Positions 1-6,626 of a DNA stretch of 10,715 nucleotides are shown piece after piece (position 1 is the first letter of the stretch; the number at the start of each line of letters is the position of its first letter). Where the stretch lies: contig JAAYDH010000035.1 in the NCBI GenBank assembly GCA_012729405.1, positions 1-10,715 of the forward strand, read 5' to 3'. The stretch is from Erysipelotrichaceae bacterium (GTDB lineage: Bacteria; Bacillota_I; Bacilli_A; RFN20; CAG-826). The notes beneath the pieces were generated by a model. The model made no database searches and was not told the origin of the DNA. It worked only from the letters and a program-made list of their open reading frames with translations. The translations under genes were made by a program, and so were the position numbers.

Positions 1-2
1 TC

Positions 3-104
3 ACAGGGGACTTAGTCGTCCTCGACGGGAAACCAGAAGCTAAAGAAGGTCGGGCGAACTACCAAAACACTCATCTTGAAGAAGTCAAATATCCAATTTA
101 TTAA
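3..104 (+). CDS. C-terminal end of an unidentified protein (partial)
   Basis: An open frame enters from the left edge and stops at TAA 102-104, giving the last 33 residues. These begin TGDLVVLDGKPEAK and end EEVKYPIY. The other two + frames are closed by stops within the first 45 bases, and a terminator hairpin follows the stop by about 20 bases, so this is very probably the end of a real gene. The tail is hydrophilic with no membrane segment. I do not recognise the family from so short a piece. It is convergent with rpsD. Confidence 0.6.
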   Translation, partial: TGDLVVLDGKPEAKEGRANYQNTHLEEVKYPIY

Positions 105-123
105 TCTTAGATTAAAAGTATAA

Positions 124-152
124 AAAAGAACCGCTCAGTGAGCGGCTCTTTT
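124..152. terminator. Bidirectional intrinsic terminator between the partial gene and rpsD
   Basis: Arms AAAAGA-CCGCTC (124-136) and GAGCGG-TCTTTT (140-152) pair around an AGT loop, with one A/C mismatch (130/146). The outer A/T pairs give a T tract on both strands, so the hairpin can end the left + strand gene and the - strand rpsD, whose stop codon is only 5 bases away. Confidence 0.85.
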
Positions 153-156
153 ATTT

Positions 157-762
157 TTATAACTTGCGGTTATAGTATTCAACGATTTGTGATTCGACGA
201 TGTCTTGTGGCAATTCTTTACGGTCAACTTCGCGGATGTATTTTCCTTCGAGTTTGACAGCATCAACTTCAATCCAACCGACCTTGGTAGCAATTGAATC
301 GAGTGATTCTTTGACGACCTTTAAGTCACGGCTGTTTTCGCGAAGAGCGATCACATCACCGACTGAACACAAATAGCTTGGGATATCGACCTTTTTGCCA
401 TTGACTTCGATGTGACCGTGGTTCACCAACTGACGAGCGCCTGCACGAGTGCGGGCGAAGCCAATACGGAACACGAGGTTATCGAGTCTGGACTCAAGTA
501 ATTTCATGAAAGCGTAACCGGTGATTTCATTACTGCGTAACGCAATCATGAAGAGACGACGGAATTGTCTTTCATTGACATCATACATGTGTCTGAGTTT
601 TTGTTTTTCAATTAATTGTTTGCCATACTCGGATGGTTTTTTCTTGCGGTCGTTTCCGTGTTGGCCAGGGCCATAGGGGCGTTTCGCGAGTTCTTTACCA
701 GTTTCGAGCGTTGAAAAACCCAAACGGCGGGATCTTTTCCAGCTTGCTCCAGTATATCTCAT
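157..762 (-). CDS. rpsD: 30S ribosomal protein S4
   Basis: This is the 201-residue primary 16S rRNA-binding protein that nucleates assembly of the 30S body; bacterial S4 is typically about 200 residues. The N-terminus (MRYTGASWKRSRRLG, then RPYGPGQHG at about 28-36) is the standard S4 signature. The S4 RNA-binding domain follows at about 91-145, with SRLDNLVFR, ARTRAGARQLVNHGHI and VNGKKVDIPSY. There are no cysteines in the N-terminal domain, so this is the zinc-free form. The ATG is preceded by a purine-rich ribosome site (GGAAGGAAG) 7 bases upstream. In Bacillus S4 represses its own mRNA through its leader, and the leader here is long and folded. The gene is monocistronic, between its own promoter and the terminator at 124-152. 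Confidence 0.98.
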   Translation of the reverse strand: MRYTGASWKRSRRLGFSTLETGKELAKRPYGPGQHGNDRKKKPSEYGKQLIEKQKLRHMYDVNERQFRRLFMIALRSNEITGYAFMKLLESRLDNLVFRIGFARTRAGARQLVNHGHIEVNGKKVDIPSYLCSVGDVIALRENSRDLKVVKESLDSIATKVGWIEVDAVKLEGKYIREVDRKELPQDIVESQIVEYYNRKL

Positions 763-914
763 GATATATCTTCCTTCCTTTCCTTATTTTTTCGCAAAAT
801 AATGATAGGTGTGAATTCCTTGCTTCGGGTGTTTGACTTTTCACCATTGAGCTTAGGCTACTTAAATGTTGTCAAACGTCAGACAAGCTGTATTCACATG
901 CTCCATTACATGCA
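763..914 (-). promoter_or_regulatory. Structured rpsD 5' leader, probable S4 autoregulatory RNA
   Basis: The untranslated leader is about 150 bases. Read on the - strand it can form three nested helices: GTGAAT (897-892) with ATTCAC (816-811), CTTG (887-884) with CAAG (822-819), and GTTTGAC (877-871) with GTCAAAC (837-831). A loop of about 33 bases is left at the top. The perfect long-range complementarity of three segments in the same order is unlikely by chance. In Bacillus, S4 is known to bind the rpsD leader and repress it, and position and size fit that class. The match to the known consensus is my judgement, not a covariance-model result. No terminator with a T run is visible here, so any control would be translational or by another route. 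Confidence 0.75.
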
Positions 915-920
915 GTTAAT

Positions 921-949
921 ACTATATATAAATATATTCAGGTAGTCAA
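921..949 (-). promoter_or_regulatory. rpsD promoter, SigA type
   Basis: On the - strand, TTGACT (949-944) is followed by a 17-base AT-rich spacer and TATAGT (926-921). This predicts a start of transcription near 914, just ahead of the folded rpsD leader. Confidence 0.75.
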
Positions 950-990
950 CGATTATATTTTAGGTGTTAAAAAAGCCCAGAAATAGTAAA

Positions 991-1070
991 CTATCCAAAG
1001 GATAGAAGAATAATTTATCCAAATATCGAAAACTTCGGAACATTTCGTAAGTCGCTTTTTCTAGAAAAAG
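991..1070. repeat. Small inverted repeats in the rpsD/ezrA divergent region
   Basis: The 397-base gap between the rpsD and ezrA start codons holds the two promoters, the rpsD leader and short palindromes. CTATCC-AAA-GGATAG (991-1005) and CGAA-AAC-TTCG (1027-1037) are perfect hairpins. CTTTTTCTAGAAAAAG (1055-1070) is a 16-base perfect palindrome lying just upstream of the candidate ezrA -35. None is followed by a T run, so they are not terminators. They could be operators or chance features of AT-rich DNA. Nothing coding was found in this gap. Confidence 0.45.
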
Positions 1071-1072
1071 AG

Positions 1073-1101
1073 TTCATATTAGCGATAAAAAAAGATAAAA
1101 T
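1073..1101 (+). promoter_or_regulatory. Candidate ezrA operon promoter
   Basis: TTCATA (1073-1078), a 17-base spacer and TAAAAT (1096-1101) form the best SigA-like match ahead of ezrA, with a start predicted near 1108. A second, weaker possibility is TTTTGA (1104-1109) with TAATAT (1127-1132). The choice is uncertain. Confidence 0.4.
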
Positions 1102-1159
1102 AGTTTTGATATAGCGAAGTTTACATTAATATGTATACTTCACTGCTGAAAGGAGATAT

Positions 1160-2899
1160 ATGGGAAATATTACTTTGCTAAAACTCGGGGAAGTGGGAAT
1201 TATTCTCATCTGCATCGGTGCTGCAATTTTACTTGGCCTCGGATTATACCTTCTTTACCATTTTATCTTCTCCCGCAACTCTGTTCGTCGTCAGGTTAAA
1301 GAACTAGAAAGAAAATATTCTTATCTTGATGCCCTCTTAATCGGTCAAGATTCTCAATACATCCATCGCTTGGAAATCATCTCTCGCACCAATCTTCTTT
1401 ATGTTGAAAAGTACAACGAATTCTCTCATCGCTTCAAGGAAGTCTTTGAAGGCGAAGATAAGTTCGCTGAATCGATGATCAAACAAGCAAAAGCCCTCAT
1501 TGCTAACAATCAATTTCAAAATATTAAAAAAGTCGTTTCCGATACCAAGAAAGCAATCGCATCTTTCGAAGAAAAGGTCAATCAGCTAGACAAAGACTTG
1601 TTCGAAGTTATTAAACCCGAAGAAGAAGCCCGCCATCAGGTCTTGAAACTCAAAGAAGACTACCGTCGCGTCAAACAAATTTTTTATGCGAATTCCAACG
1701 ATTTAGAAATTGTCACTTCTTCCTTTACTCGTGTTTTCGACAAACTCGACACTTCCTTTTCTGATTTTGAAAACCACATAGAAAGTGCGGAGTACGATGA
1801 AGCCAACACTCTCATTCCAGTGATTGGCAAAGTTATCAGAGCCCTTGATTCAGCTCTCAGCCAGATGCCAAATCTTTGTATTCTTACTCAATCAATTATT
1901 CCCGACAAAATTGTCGAACTTACCAAAGAGTACAGCGAAGTGGAAAGCTCCGGCATTCCTCTATTTAATATTTCTTATAAGCATCGTGTTGATGTGTGGA
2001 ACATGACCCTGGAGTCAAACCGCAAGAAGCTCGTTGAACTCCAAACTGCTGGAGTGATGGAATCCCTCGATCAAATTCAAAAAGAAATCGAAGAGACTCA
2101 CAACTTGCTGCAAGCGGAGATGCAGGACAAGGATGAATTCATCAAGTCGTGCGATATTCTCTATGCGAAAGTTATCGAATTAGAAAAAATATTTCTTAAG
2201 ATTTGTGCTCTTTTGCCTGAAGTTAATAACATTTATGTTATTGCTGAGGAACAAAAGAATCAGATCAACATTCTAAAAGAAAATATGAATAAACTCGGGG
2301 CTTCGAAACGTAACTTGGATAATTTTATTCACTCCTCAACTAAGCAACCCTATAGTGTTCTCAAGAAAAAACTTGATGATTTGAACGCTGATTATGAGAC
2401 AGCAAATAGCCAAATCCAAGAATTTAAAGATTATCTCGACTCTTTGAAGGACACCAGCGAGGAGGCTTATACTATGGTCTTCGCCTATTACTATCACTGC
2501 AAACAAGTCGAAAGTTTATTGAGGAATCTTGATATTCCTGATTTCACTAACCAATACAAAGAACAAATTGAAACTTGCTACAACCTATTAAACGAGATTG
2601 ATATCGCCCTGAAGGTGAAGCCAATCGATGTCGCTAAGGTCAATGAAAAAGTCACCGCCCTTAAAAACATCGCCAATCCCTTTTTCGATGATGCCGAAAA
2701 TAAATGCCGTGAAGCGCAACTCGCTGAGTCAGCGATTGTTTACGCCAACCGCGATCGTCATCATCAAAAGGATGTCCATCAGCAACTAAATGTCTTAGAA
2801 AAATCTTTCTATGACGGAGAGTTCTTAAAAGTCTATCACGACGCGAGCGCGATTTATCGTCGCATGCATGTTGAGGAAGAGGCTGATGGCAGAAAATAA
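1160..2899 (+). CDS. ezrA: Septation ring formation regulator EzrA
   Basis: EzrA is a membrane-anchored, mostly helical protein that binds FtsZ and restrains or organises Z-ring assembly in Bacilli. The 579 residues compare with about 560-570 in Bacillus. A short outside N-terminus leads into one membrane helix at about 12-37, followed by SRNSVRRQVKELE and then helices and coiled coil to the end, with no other hydrophobic segment. Near the C-terminus, YANRDR at 528-533 matches the conserved QNR patch region needed for mid-cell localisation. The ATG follows AAAGGAG (1149-1155) at a rather short 4-base spacing. The gene lies beside rpsD and upstream of a cysteine desulfurase and thiI, as in Bacillus, which supports the name. 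It overlaps the next gene by 14 bases. Confidence 0.93.
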   Translation: MGNITLLKLGEVGIILICIGAAILLGLGLYLLYHFIFSRNSVRRQVKELERKYSYLDALLIGQDSQYIHRLEIISRTNLLYVEKYNEFSHRFKEVFEGEDKFAESMIKQAKALIANNQFQNIKKVVSDTKKAIASFEEKVNQLDKDLFEVIKPEEEARHQVLKLKEDYRRVKQIFYANSNDLEIVTSSFTRVFDKLDTSFSDFENHIESAEYDEANTLIPVIGKVIRALDSALSQMPNLCILTQSIIPDKIVELTKEYSEVESSGIPLFNISYKHRVDVWNMTLESNRKKLVELQTAGVMESLDQIQKEIEETHNLLQAEMQDKDEFIKSCDILYAKVIELEKIFLKICALLPEVNNIYVIAEEQKNQINILKENMNKLGASKRNLDNFIHSSTKQPYSVLKKKLDDLNADYETANSQIQEFKDYLDSLKDTSEEAYTMVFAYYYHCKQVESLLRNLDIPDFTNQYKEQIETCYNLLNEIDIALKVKPIDVAKVNEKVTALKNIANPFFDDAENKCREAQLAESAIVYANRDRHHQKDVHQQLNVLEKSFYDGEFLKVYHDASAIYRRMHVEEEADGRK

Positions 2900-4031
2900 A
2901 ATTATCTATCTTGATAACGCTGCTAACACTTTGGTCGATCCTGAAATTCTTAATACTTATAACAAAGTTATCCAAACATATATTGCCAATCCTAGCAGTA
3001 TTCATTTTGAGGGGCAAAAAGCCTCTCATCTTTTGGATATGGCAAGGCAGCAAATTCTCGATTGTTTCCGATTAACTAATCACGAGGTCATCTTCACCAG
3101 CGGAGCTACAGAAGCTAACAACCTGGCAATCAAAGGGGTGGCTTTTCAATACGCCAATCGTGGTCGACATTTGATTACTTCAGTCGCAGAACACCCTTCT
3201 GTCCTAGAAGTGTTTCGCCAATTGGAAACCAAATTTGCCTTCAAAGTCACTTATCTCTCGATTAATTCAAATGGCGGTATCAACATCGAGGAATTGAAGA
3301 AATCGATTACGAGTGAAACTATTCTCGTTTCCTTAATTGCTGTTAACAATGAAACCGGAGCGATAAATCCCATTGGTGAAGTCGCTGCTTTACTTGCTAA
3401 ATATCCGAAGATTCTCTTCCATGTCGATGCTGTTCAAGCTGTCGGCAAGGTCAATTTAAATTACGCAAAGCTCGATTTGATTACCGTCGCTGGACATAAG
3501 ATTAATGCGCTAAACGGATGTGGACTCTTGTTGAAGGGTAAGAAGTTTGAACTTCTACCACTGTTGGCTGGAGGCGGTCAAGAAGGCGGGTTTCGCTCTG
3601 GAAGCAACGATGTGGCAATGGATGTCTCCCTCAGCAAGGCTGTTCGTCTTGCTTTGGCTAATATTCAATCAAAAATCGCTCACGTTAAGCCTTTAAACCA
3701 GCAAATTCGTGACTATTTACTCGCTAACAGCGATTTATACGAAATCAATTCTCCCATCGACGCCAGTCCATTTATTATCAATTTTTCTTTGAAAAATCGA
3801 AAAGCTAGTGTCGTCGTTGAAGCTTTGTCTAATCGAGGAATTATGATTTCCTCAACCTCTGCCTGCCACGCCCGAAACGAGACCATTAGCTATGTCGTTG
3901 AAGCGATGGGCAAACCGGAACAAATCTACTCAAATACACTTCGTGCCTCCTTAGATACCAATAATACAACAAGCGACATTTCCGCTTTCTTATCTAATTT
4001 AGATGAAGTGGTGAAAGGAATAAAACGATGA
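2886..4031 (+). CDS. Cysteine desulfurase (NifS/IscS family), probable ThiI partner
   Basis: This PLP enzyme releases sulfur from cysteine as a persulfide on its own cysteine. Numbered from ATG 2886 (381 residues), the visible motifs are IYLDNAANT near the start, SGATEANNLAIKG, the PLP-stacking histidine H103 in AEHPS, NNETG, the PLP lysine K205 in VAGHKINA, RSGSNDVA in place of the usual RSGT motif, and the active cysteine C327 in STSACHAR. I chose 2886 because GAGGAAGAGG sits upstream at a usable spacing. An in-frame ATG at 2868 would add six residues but has no ribosome site. The gene overlaps ezrA by 14 bases, and its TGA overlaps the ATG of thiI, so sulfur delivery to ThiI is the likely role, as for Bacillus NifZ. 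The partner assignment is by context. Confidence 0.92.
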   Translation: MAENKIIYLDNAANTLVDPEILNTYNKVIQTYIANPSSIHFEGQKASHLLDMARQQILDCFRLTNHEVIFTSGATEANNLAIKGVAFQYANRGRHLITSVAEHPSVLEVFRQLETKFAFKVTYLSINSNGGINIEELKKSITSETILVSLIAVNNETGAINPIGEVAALLAKYPKILFHVDAVQAVGKVNLNYAKLDLITVAGHKINALNGCGLLLKGKKFELLPLLAGGGQEGGFRSGSNDVAMDVSLSKAVRLALANIQSKIAHVKPLNQQIRDYLLANSDLYEINSPIDASPFIINFSLKNRKASVVVEALSNRGIMISSTSACHARNETISYVVEAMGKPEQIYSNTLRASLDTNNTTSDISAFLSNLDEVVKGIKR

Positions 4032-5218
4032 TTACCTATGATCACATTATGGTTCGCTTCGGTGAACTTTCCACCAAAGGAAAAAACAAGAAAGACTTTA
4101 TCAAAACGCTCGCTGATAACATCGCTTTCGCTTTGCGTGACTTTAAGGATTTAAGCATTCAAACCCGCTATGACCATATTTATGTGGCCCTGAATGGTTT
4201 AGATTATCAACCTGTCGTTGCAAGACTTCAGGACATCAGTGGAATTCATTCTCTCTCCCTAGTCTATAAATGCGTTCGTGAGATGGAAGATATGAAAGTC
4301 GCTGCTCTCAACCTCATCAAAGATGAGATCGGCAAAACTTTTAAGATTAAATGCAAAAGAGGAGATAAGCAATTTCCTTTAATTTCTGATCAAATTACTC
4401 GCGAAATCGCCGGATATATCTTGAGAAATACATCTCTCAAAGTTGATGTTCACAACCCAGATATCACTCTTTCCATTGAAGTGAGACAAGAAGCCACTTA
4501 TATCTTCTGCCACACCTTTATGGGTGCCGGTGGATATCCTTTAGGTGTCGGAGGTAAGACGATGCACATGCTCTCGGGAGGAATTGATTCCCCTGTGGCC
4601 GCTTTCTTGATGATGAAAAGAGGAGTGATGGTGGAATGCATTCATTTCGCTTCCCCTCCTTATACCCAAGCTGGTGTTATTTATAAACTCGAAGATTTAC
4701 TCCACGTCTTAAATAAATATCAACCTAAGATTCGCCTCCATATCGTTCCTTTTACGAAAATTCAGGAAGCGATTTATGATAACGCGGACGAAAGTTACTG
4801 CATCACTCTAATGCGCAGGATGATGTTTCGCTTGGCTGACCGCCTCGCTAGAAGGAGAAAATGCCCAGTTATTTCTAGTGGTGAATCAATCGGCCAAGTC
4901 GCGAGCCAAACTCTGCAATCAATGCATGTAATTAACGCTGTTACCAATATGCCGATTCTTCGTCCGTGTGCGACGATGGATAAGACTGAGATTATCGATA
5001 TTTCACGAAAAATTGGAACCTATGATATTTCAATTCGCCCTTATGAAGACTGCTGCACAATTTTTACTCCCAAGGCTCCTAAGACTTCTCCACACCTTGA
5101 ACAGGTTTTAACCTTCGAGACTAAATTTGATTTCGATACATTAATTAATGAAGCATTAGCTAATATTGAGACGAAAATTCTCGCCTTCGATGACGAAAAA
5201 ACACAAGGAATTCTCTAA
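4028..5218 (+). CDS. thiI: tRNA 4-thiouridine synthase ThiI
   Basis: ThiI adenylates U8 of tRNA and inserts sulfur to give 4-thiouridine; in some bacteria it also serves thiazole synthesis. The 396 residues hold an N-terminal ferredoxin-like domain (about 1-60, with VRFGELSTKGKNKKDF) and a THUMP domain (about 60-165). The ATP-pyrophosphatase domain follows, with the PP-loop SGGIDSPVA at 183-191 and RRMMFRLADRLA, GESIGQVASQT and RPCATMDKTEI further on. Near the C-terminus YEDCCTIFTP carries a cysteine pair. No rhodanese domain follows, as in Bacillus, so the persulfide probably comes straight from the desulfurase encoded upstream. AAAGGA lies 8 bases before the ATG. The ATGA overlap with the upstream gene implies translational coupling. 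It is the last gene of the operon. Confidence 0.96.
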   Translation: MITYDHIMVRFGELSTKGKNKKDFIKTLADNIAFALRDFKDLSIQTRYDHIYVALNGLDYQPVVARLQDISGIHSLSLVYKCVREMEDMKVAALNLIKDEIGKTFKIKCKRGDKQFPLISDQITREIAGYILRNTSLKVDVHNPDITLSIEVRQEATYIFCHTFMGAGGYPLGVGGKTMHMLSGGIDSPVAAFLMMKRGVMVECIHFASPPYTQAGVIYKLEDLLHVLNKYQPKIRLHIVPFTKIQEAIYDNADESYCITLMRRMMFRLADRLARRRKCPVISSGESIGQVASQTLQSMHVINAVTNMPILRPCATMDKTEIIDISRKIGTYDISIRPYEDCCTIFTPKAPKTSPHLEQVLTFETKFDFDTLINEALANIETKILAFDDEKTQGIL

Positions 5219-5220
5219 CA

Positions 5221-5248
5221 AAAAAGGCTCCCATTGGGGAACCTTTTT
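5221..5248. terminator. Bidirectional terminator between thiI and rplT
   Basis: AAAAAGG (5221-5227) pairs with CCTTTTT (5242-5248) and TCCC (5229-5232) with GGGA (5237-5240), around an ATTG loop, with one C/A mismatch. T tracts exist on both strands. It starts 3 bases after the thiI stop and lies 17 bases beyond the rplT stop, so it can serve both converging operons. Confidence 0.88.
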
Positions 5249-5264
5249 ATTTGTTTAGATTAGC

Positions 5265-5618
5265 TTATTTTAGATGCTTTTTCGCTTCTTTGACTAAGTC
5301 AGAGAAGGCTTTGGCATCGTGGATGGCCAATTCAGCAAGCATCTTGCGGTTGACAGCGATGTTCGCACCTTTTAAGCCAAACATGAATTGGCTATAGGAG
5401 ATCTCATTCATTCGGCAAGCAGCATTGATACGTCTGATCCACAATTTTCTGAAATCTCTCTTGATTAAGCGACGGGAGACGTATGCATAGCGCAAGCTGT
5501 GCATGACTTGTTCTTTAGCGGTTTTAAATAAAACGTGCTTACTTCCGAAGTAACCGGAAGCTCTCTTTAAAATTCTTTTACGGCGTGCGCGTGTAGCAAC
5601 ACTATTCTTCACTCTCAT
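5265..5618 (-). CDS. rplT: 50S ribosomal protein L20
   Basis: The 117-residue basic protein matches usual L20 length. It binds 23S rRNA early in 50S assembly. Typical features are RVKNSVATRARRKRILK at the start, GYFGSKHVLFKTAKEQV, RDFRKLWIRRINAA at about 55-68 and FMFGLKGANIAVNRKMLAELA. The ribosome site AAGGAGGT overlaps the rpmI stop codon, 14 bases separate the genes, and translation is probably coupled. In Bacillus L20 represses infC-rpmI-rplT by binding the infC leader, and this operon carries a leader of that kind. Confidence 0.98.
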   Translation of the reverse strand: MRVKNSVATRARRKRILKRASGYFGSKHVLFKTAKEQVMHSLRYAYVSRRLIKRDFRKLWIRRINAACRMNEISYSQFMFGLKGANIAVNRKMLAELAIHDAKAFSDLVKEAKKHLK

Positions 5619-5632
5619 TTTCGGTTACCTCC

Positions 5633-5827
5633 TTATTTGATGATGAGAAATCTAATTCTCTTGAAGTCAGTCTTATGAACTAAGGTGGCTTTCATTAAAT
5701 GTCTCTTTTGTTTGGTTGTTTTGCGGGGCGCTAAGTGTGAGCGATAGGCGTGGCCTCTTTTAATCTTGCCAGTGCCAGTAATTTTGATTCTCTTCATGAG
5801 ACCTCTTTTGCTCTTCATTTTTGGCAT
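5633..5827 (-). CDS. rpmI: 50S ribosomal protein L35
   Basis: The 64-residue, lysine- and arginine-rich L35 begins MPKMKSKRGLMKR, followed by GTGKIKRGHAYRSH and KTTKQKRHLMKAT, all family signatures. The frame is open upstream to 5869, but the ATG at 5827 gives the canonical N-terminus and has AGGAGG 9 bases before it, so the longer reading is not used. The ribosome site overlaps the end of infC, with a 13-base gap. It is the middle gene of infC-rpmI-rplT. Confidence 0.97.
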   Translation of the reverse strand: MPKMKSKRGLMKRIKITGTGKIKRGHAYRSHLAPRKTTKQKRHLMKATLVHKTDFKRIRFLIIK

Positions 5828-5840
5828 AATAAGTTTCCTC

Positions 5841-6392
5841 CTACTTTTTCTTCGCCGCGAGGATGGCAATCAACCATCGGCCTTCCATTGCGGCTGGTTT
5901 TTCTATGACAGCGTACTCACTGACTAATTCGATGAATTTATCTAATACAGCTTGTCCAACCTCGATATGTGCCATCTGGCGACCTCTGAAATGCACGCCA
6001 ACTTTAACTTTGTTGCCTTCATTAAGGAACTTAATCGCGCCGCGTATTTTCGTCTCCATATCATGGACACCAATTTGAGGTGATAATTGAACTTCTTTCG
6101 TATCGACTACATGCTGATTTTTACGCGCTTCTCTAGCTTTCTTTTGCTGTTCGAAACGCCACTTGCTGTAGTTGATGATCTTGCACACCGGTGGTTGAGC
6201 TTGAGGAGCAACACATAGCAAATCTAATTCATATTCATTAGCTTTGAGTTGTGCTTCTCGGGAAGACATGACACCAAGTTGCTCGCCTTGAGGTCCAATT
6301 AGTAAGACTTCTGGAAAACGAATCCATTCGTTAACTAAGTCTTTGGATTGATTATTGGGCTTTTGGCCGTAAAATTTTTTAGCTGGTAAGAT
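5841..6392 (-). CDS. infC: Translation initiation factor IF-3
   Basis: IF-3 binds the 30S subunit, keeps it free of 50S and proofreads start codon and initiator tRNA. An N-terminal domain (DLVNEWIRFPEVLLIG, then GEQLGVMSSREAQLKA) is joined by the linker PPVCKIINYSKWRFEQQKKAREARKN, in several pieces, to the C-terminal domain with VQLSPQIGVHDMETK and KVKVGVHFRGR. The start is ambiguous. AAAGGAG (6408-6402) lies immediately before ATG 6401 and only 3 bases before ATG 6398, while ATC 6392 stands at the 9-base spacing used by rplT and rpmI here. infC is known in many bacteria to start at a rare AUU-type codon, so I prefer ATC 6392 (183 residues). ATG 6398 would add two residues. The stop is TAG. 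It is the first gene of the operon, under an attenuated leader. Confidence 0.95.
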   Translation of the reverse strand: MLPAKKFYGQKPNNQSKDLVNEWIRFPEVLLIGPQGEQLGVMSSREAQLKANEYELDLLCVAPQAQPPVCKIINYSKWRFEQQKKAREARKNQHVVDTKEVQLSPQIGVHDMETKIRGAIKFLNEGNKVKVGVHFRGRQMAHIEVGQAVLDKFIELVSEYAVIEKPAAMEGRWLIAILAAKKK

Positions 6393-6408
6393 AAACATCA
6401 TCTCCTTT

Positions 6409-6532
6409 AGTATCAAAAAACGGGTTGCATGACGCACCCGTTACCATTTCTAATTTTTAGAATGTAGCGTTGGCCAATCGGTATTAGTAACCAATCTGGC
6501 GAGAGGTGCCTCTGCTTTCTACTATTTTTTGC
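6409..6532 (-). promoter_or_regulatory. L20-type leader RNA upstream of infC
   Basis: The transcribed leader folds, on the - strand, into AGAGG/CCTCT (6513-6509 with 6506-6502), a GCCA...TGGC hairpin (6500-6491 with 6481-6473, loop TTACTAATA), an AT-rich hairpin around CTAA-AAA-TTAG (6460-6450), and the terminator at 6415-6442. GTTAC at 6491-6487 is complementary to GTAAC at 6444-6440, which overlaps the 5' arm of the terminator and could prevent it forming. The arrangement and gene context match the L20 leader of Firmicutes, where L20 binding favours premature termination. The sequence likeness is recalled, not computed. Confidence 0.85.
6415..6442 (-). terminator. Attenuator terminator in the infC leader
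   Basis: On the - strand AACGGGT (6442-6436) pairs perfectly with ACCCGTT (6425-6419) around a 10-base loop, followed by a run of six T (6420-6415). It sits between promoter and ribosome site of infC, so its only sensible role is conditional termination. Confidence 0.88.
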
Positions 6533-6538
6533 ATAGCA

Positions 6539-6568
6539 ATACTAACACCTTTCTTCTGAGAATGTCAA
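6539..6568 (-). promoter_or_regulatory. Promoter of infC-rpmI-rplT
   Basis: Consensus TTGACA (6568-6563), an 18-base spacer and TAGTAT (6544-6539) with a TGT extension just before the -10. The predicted start is near 6532, at the head of the L20-type leader. Confidence 0.7.
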
Positions 6569-6573
6569 CAAAT

Positions 6574-6597
6574 AAAAACAAGATATTTAATATCTTG
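6574..6597 (-). terminator. Terminator after the small membrane protein gene
   Basis: CAAGATAT (6597-6590) and ATATCTTG (6586-6579) form a perfect 8-base stem with a TAA loop, followed by TTTTT (6578-6574). It lies 30 bases past the stop of the membrane protein gene and insulates it from the infC promoter. Confidence 0.85.
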
Positions 6598-6626
6598 CTT
6601 TCTAAGACAAATTAAAGAGTAACAGC

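Noticed and set aside
1015..1023. DnaA-box-like TTATCCAAA upstream of ezrA
   Set aside because: A single one-mismatch site in AT-rich DNA, with no second box nearby.
2661..3053. Open frame of 130 codons on the - strand
   Set aside because: It lies opposite ezrA and the desulfurase, shows no protein family features and has no regulatory signals of its own.
5828..5869. Upstream extension of L35 to 5869
   Set aside because: It runs through the end of infC; ATG 5827 gives the canonical L35 N-terminus with a good ribosome site.
6393..6437. Longer infC from GTG at 6437
   Set aside because: The GTG lies inside the attenuator hairpin and has no ribosome site; the clear AAAGGAG is downstream of it.
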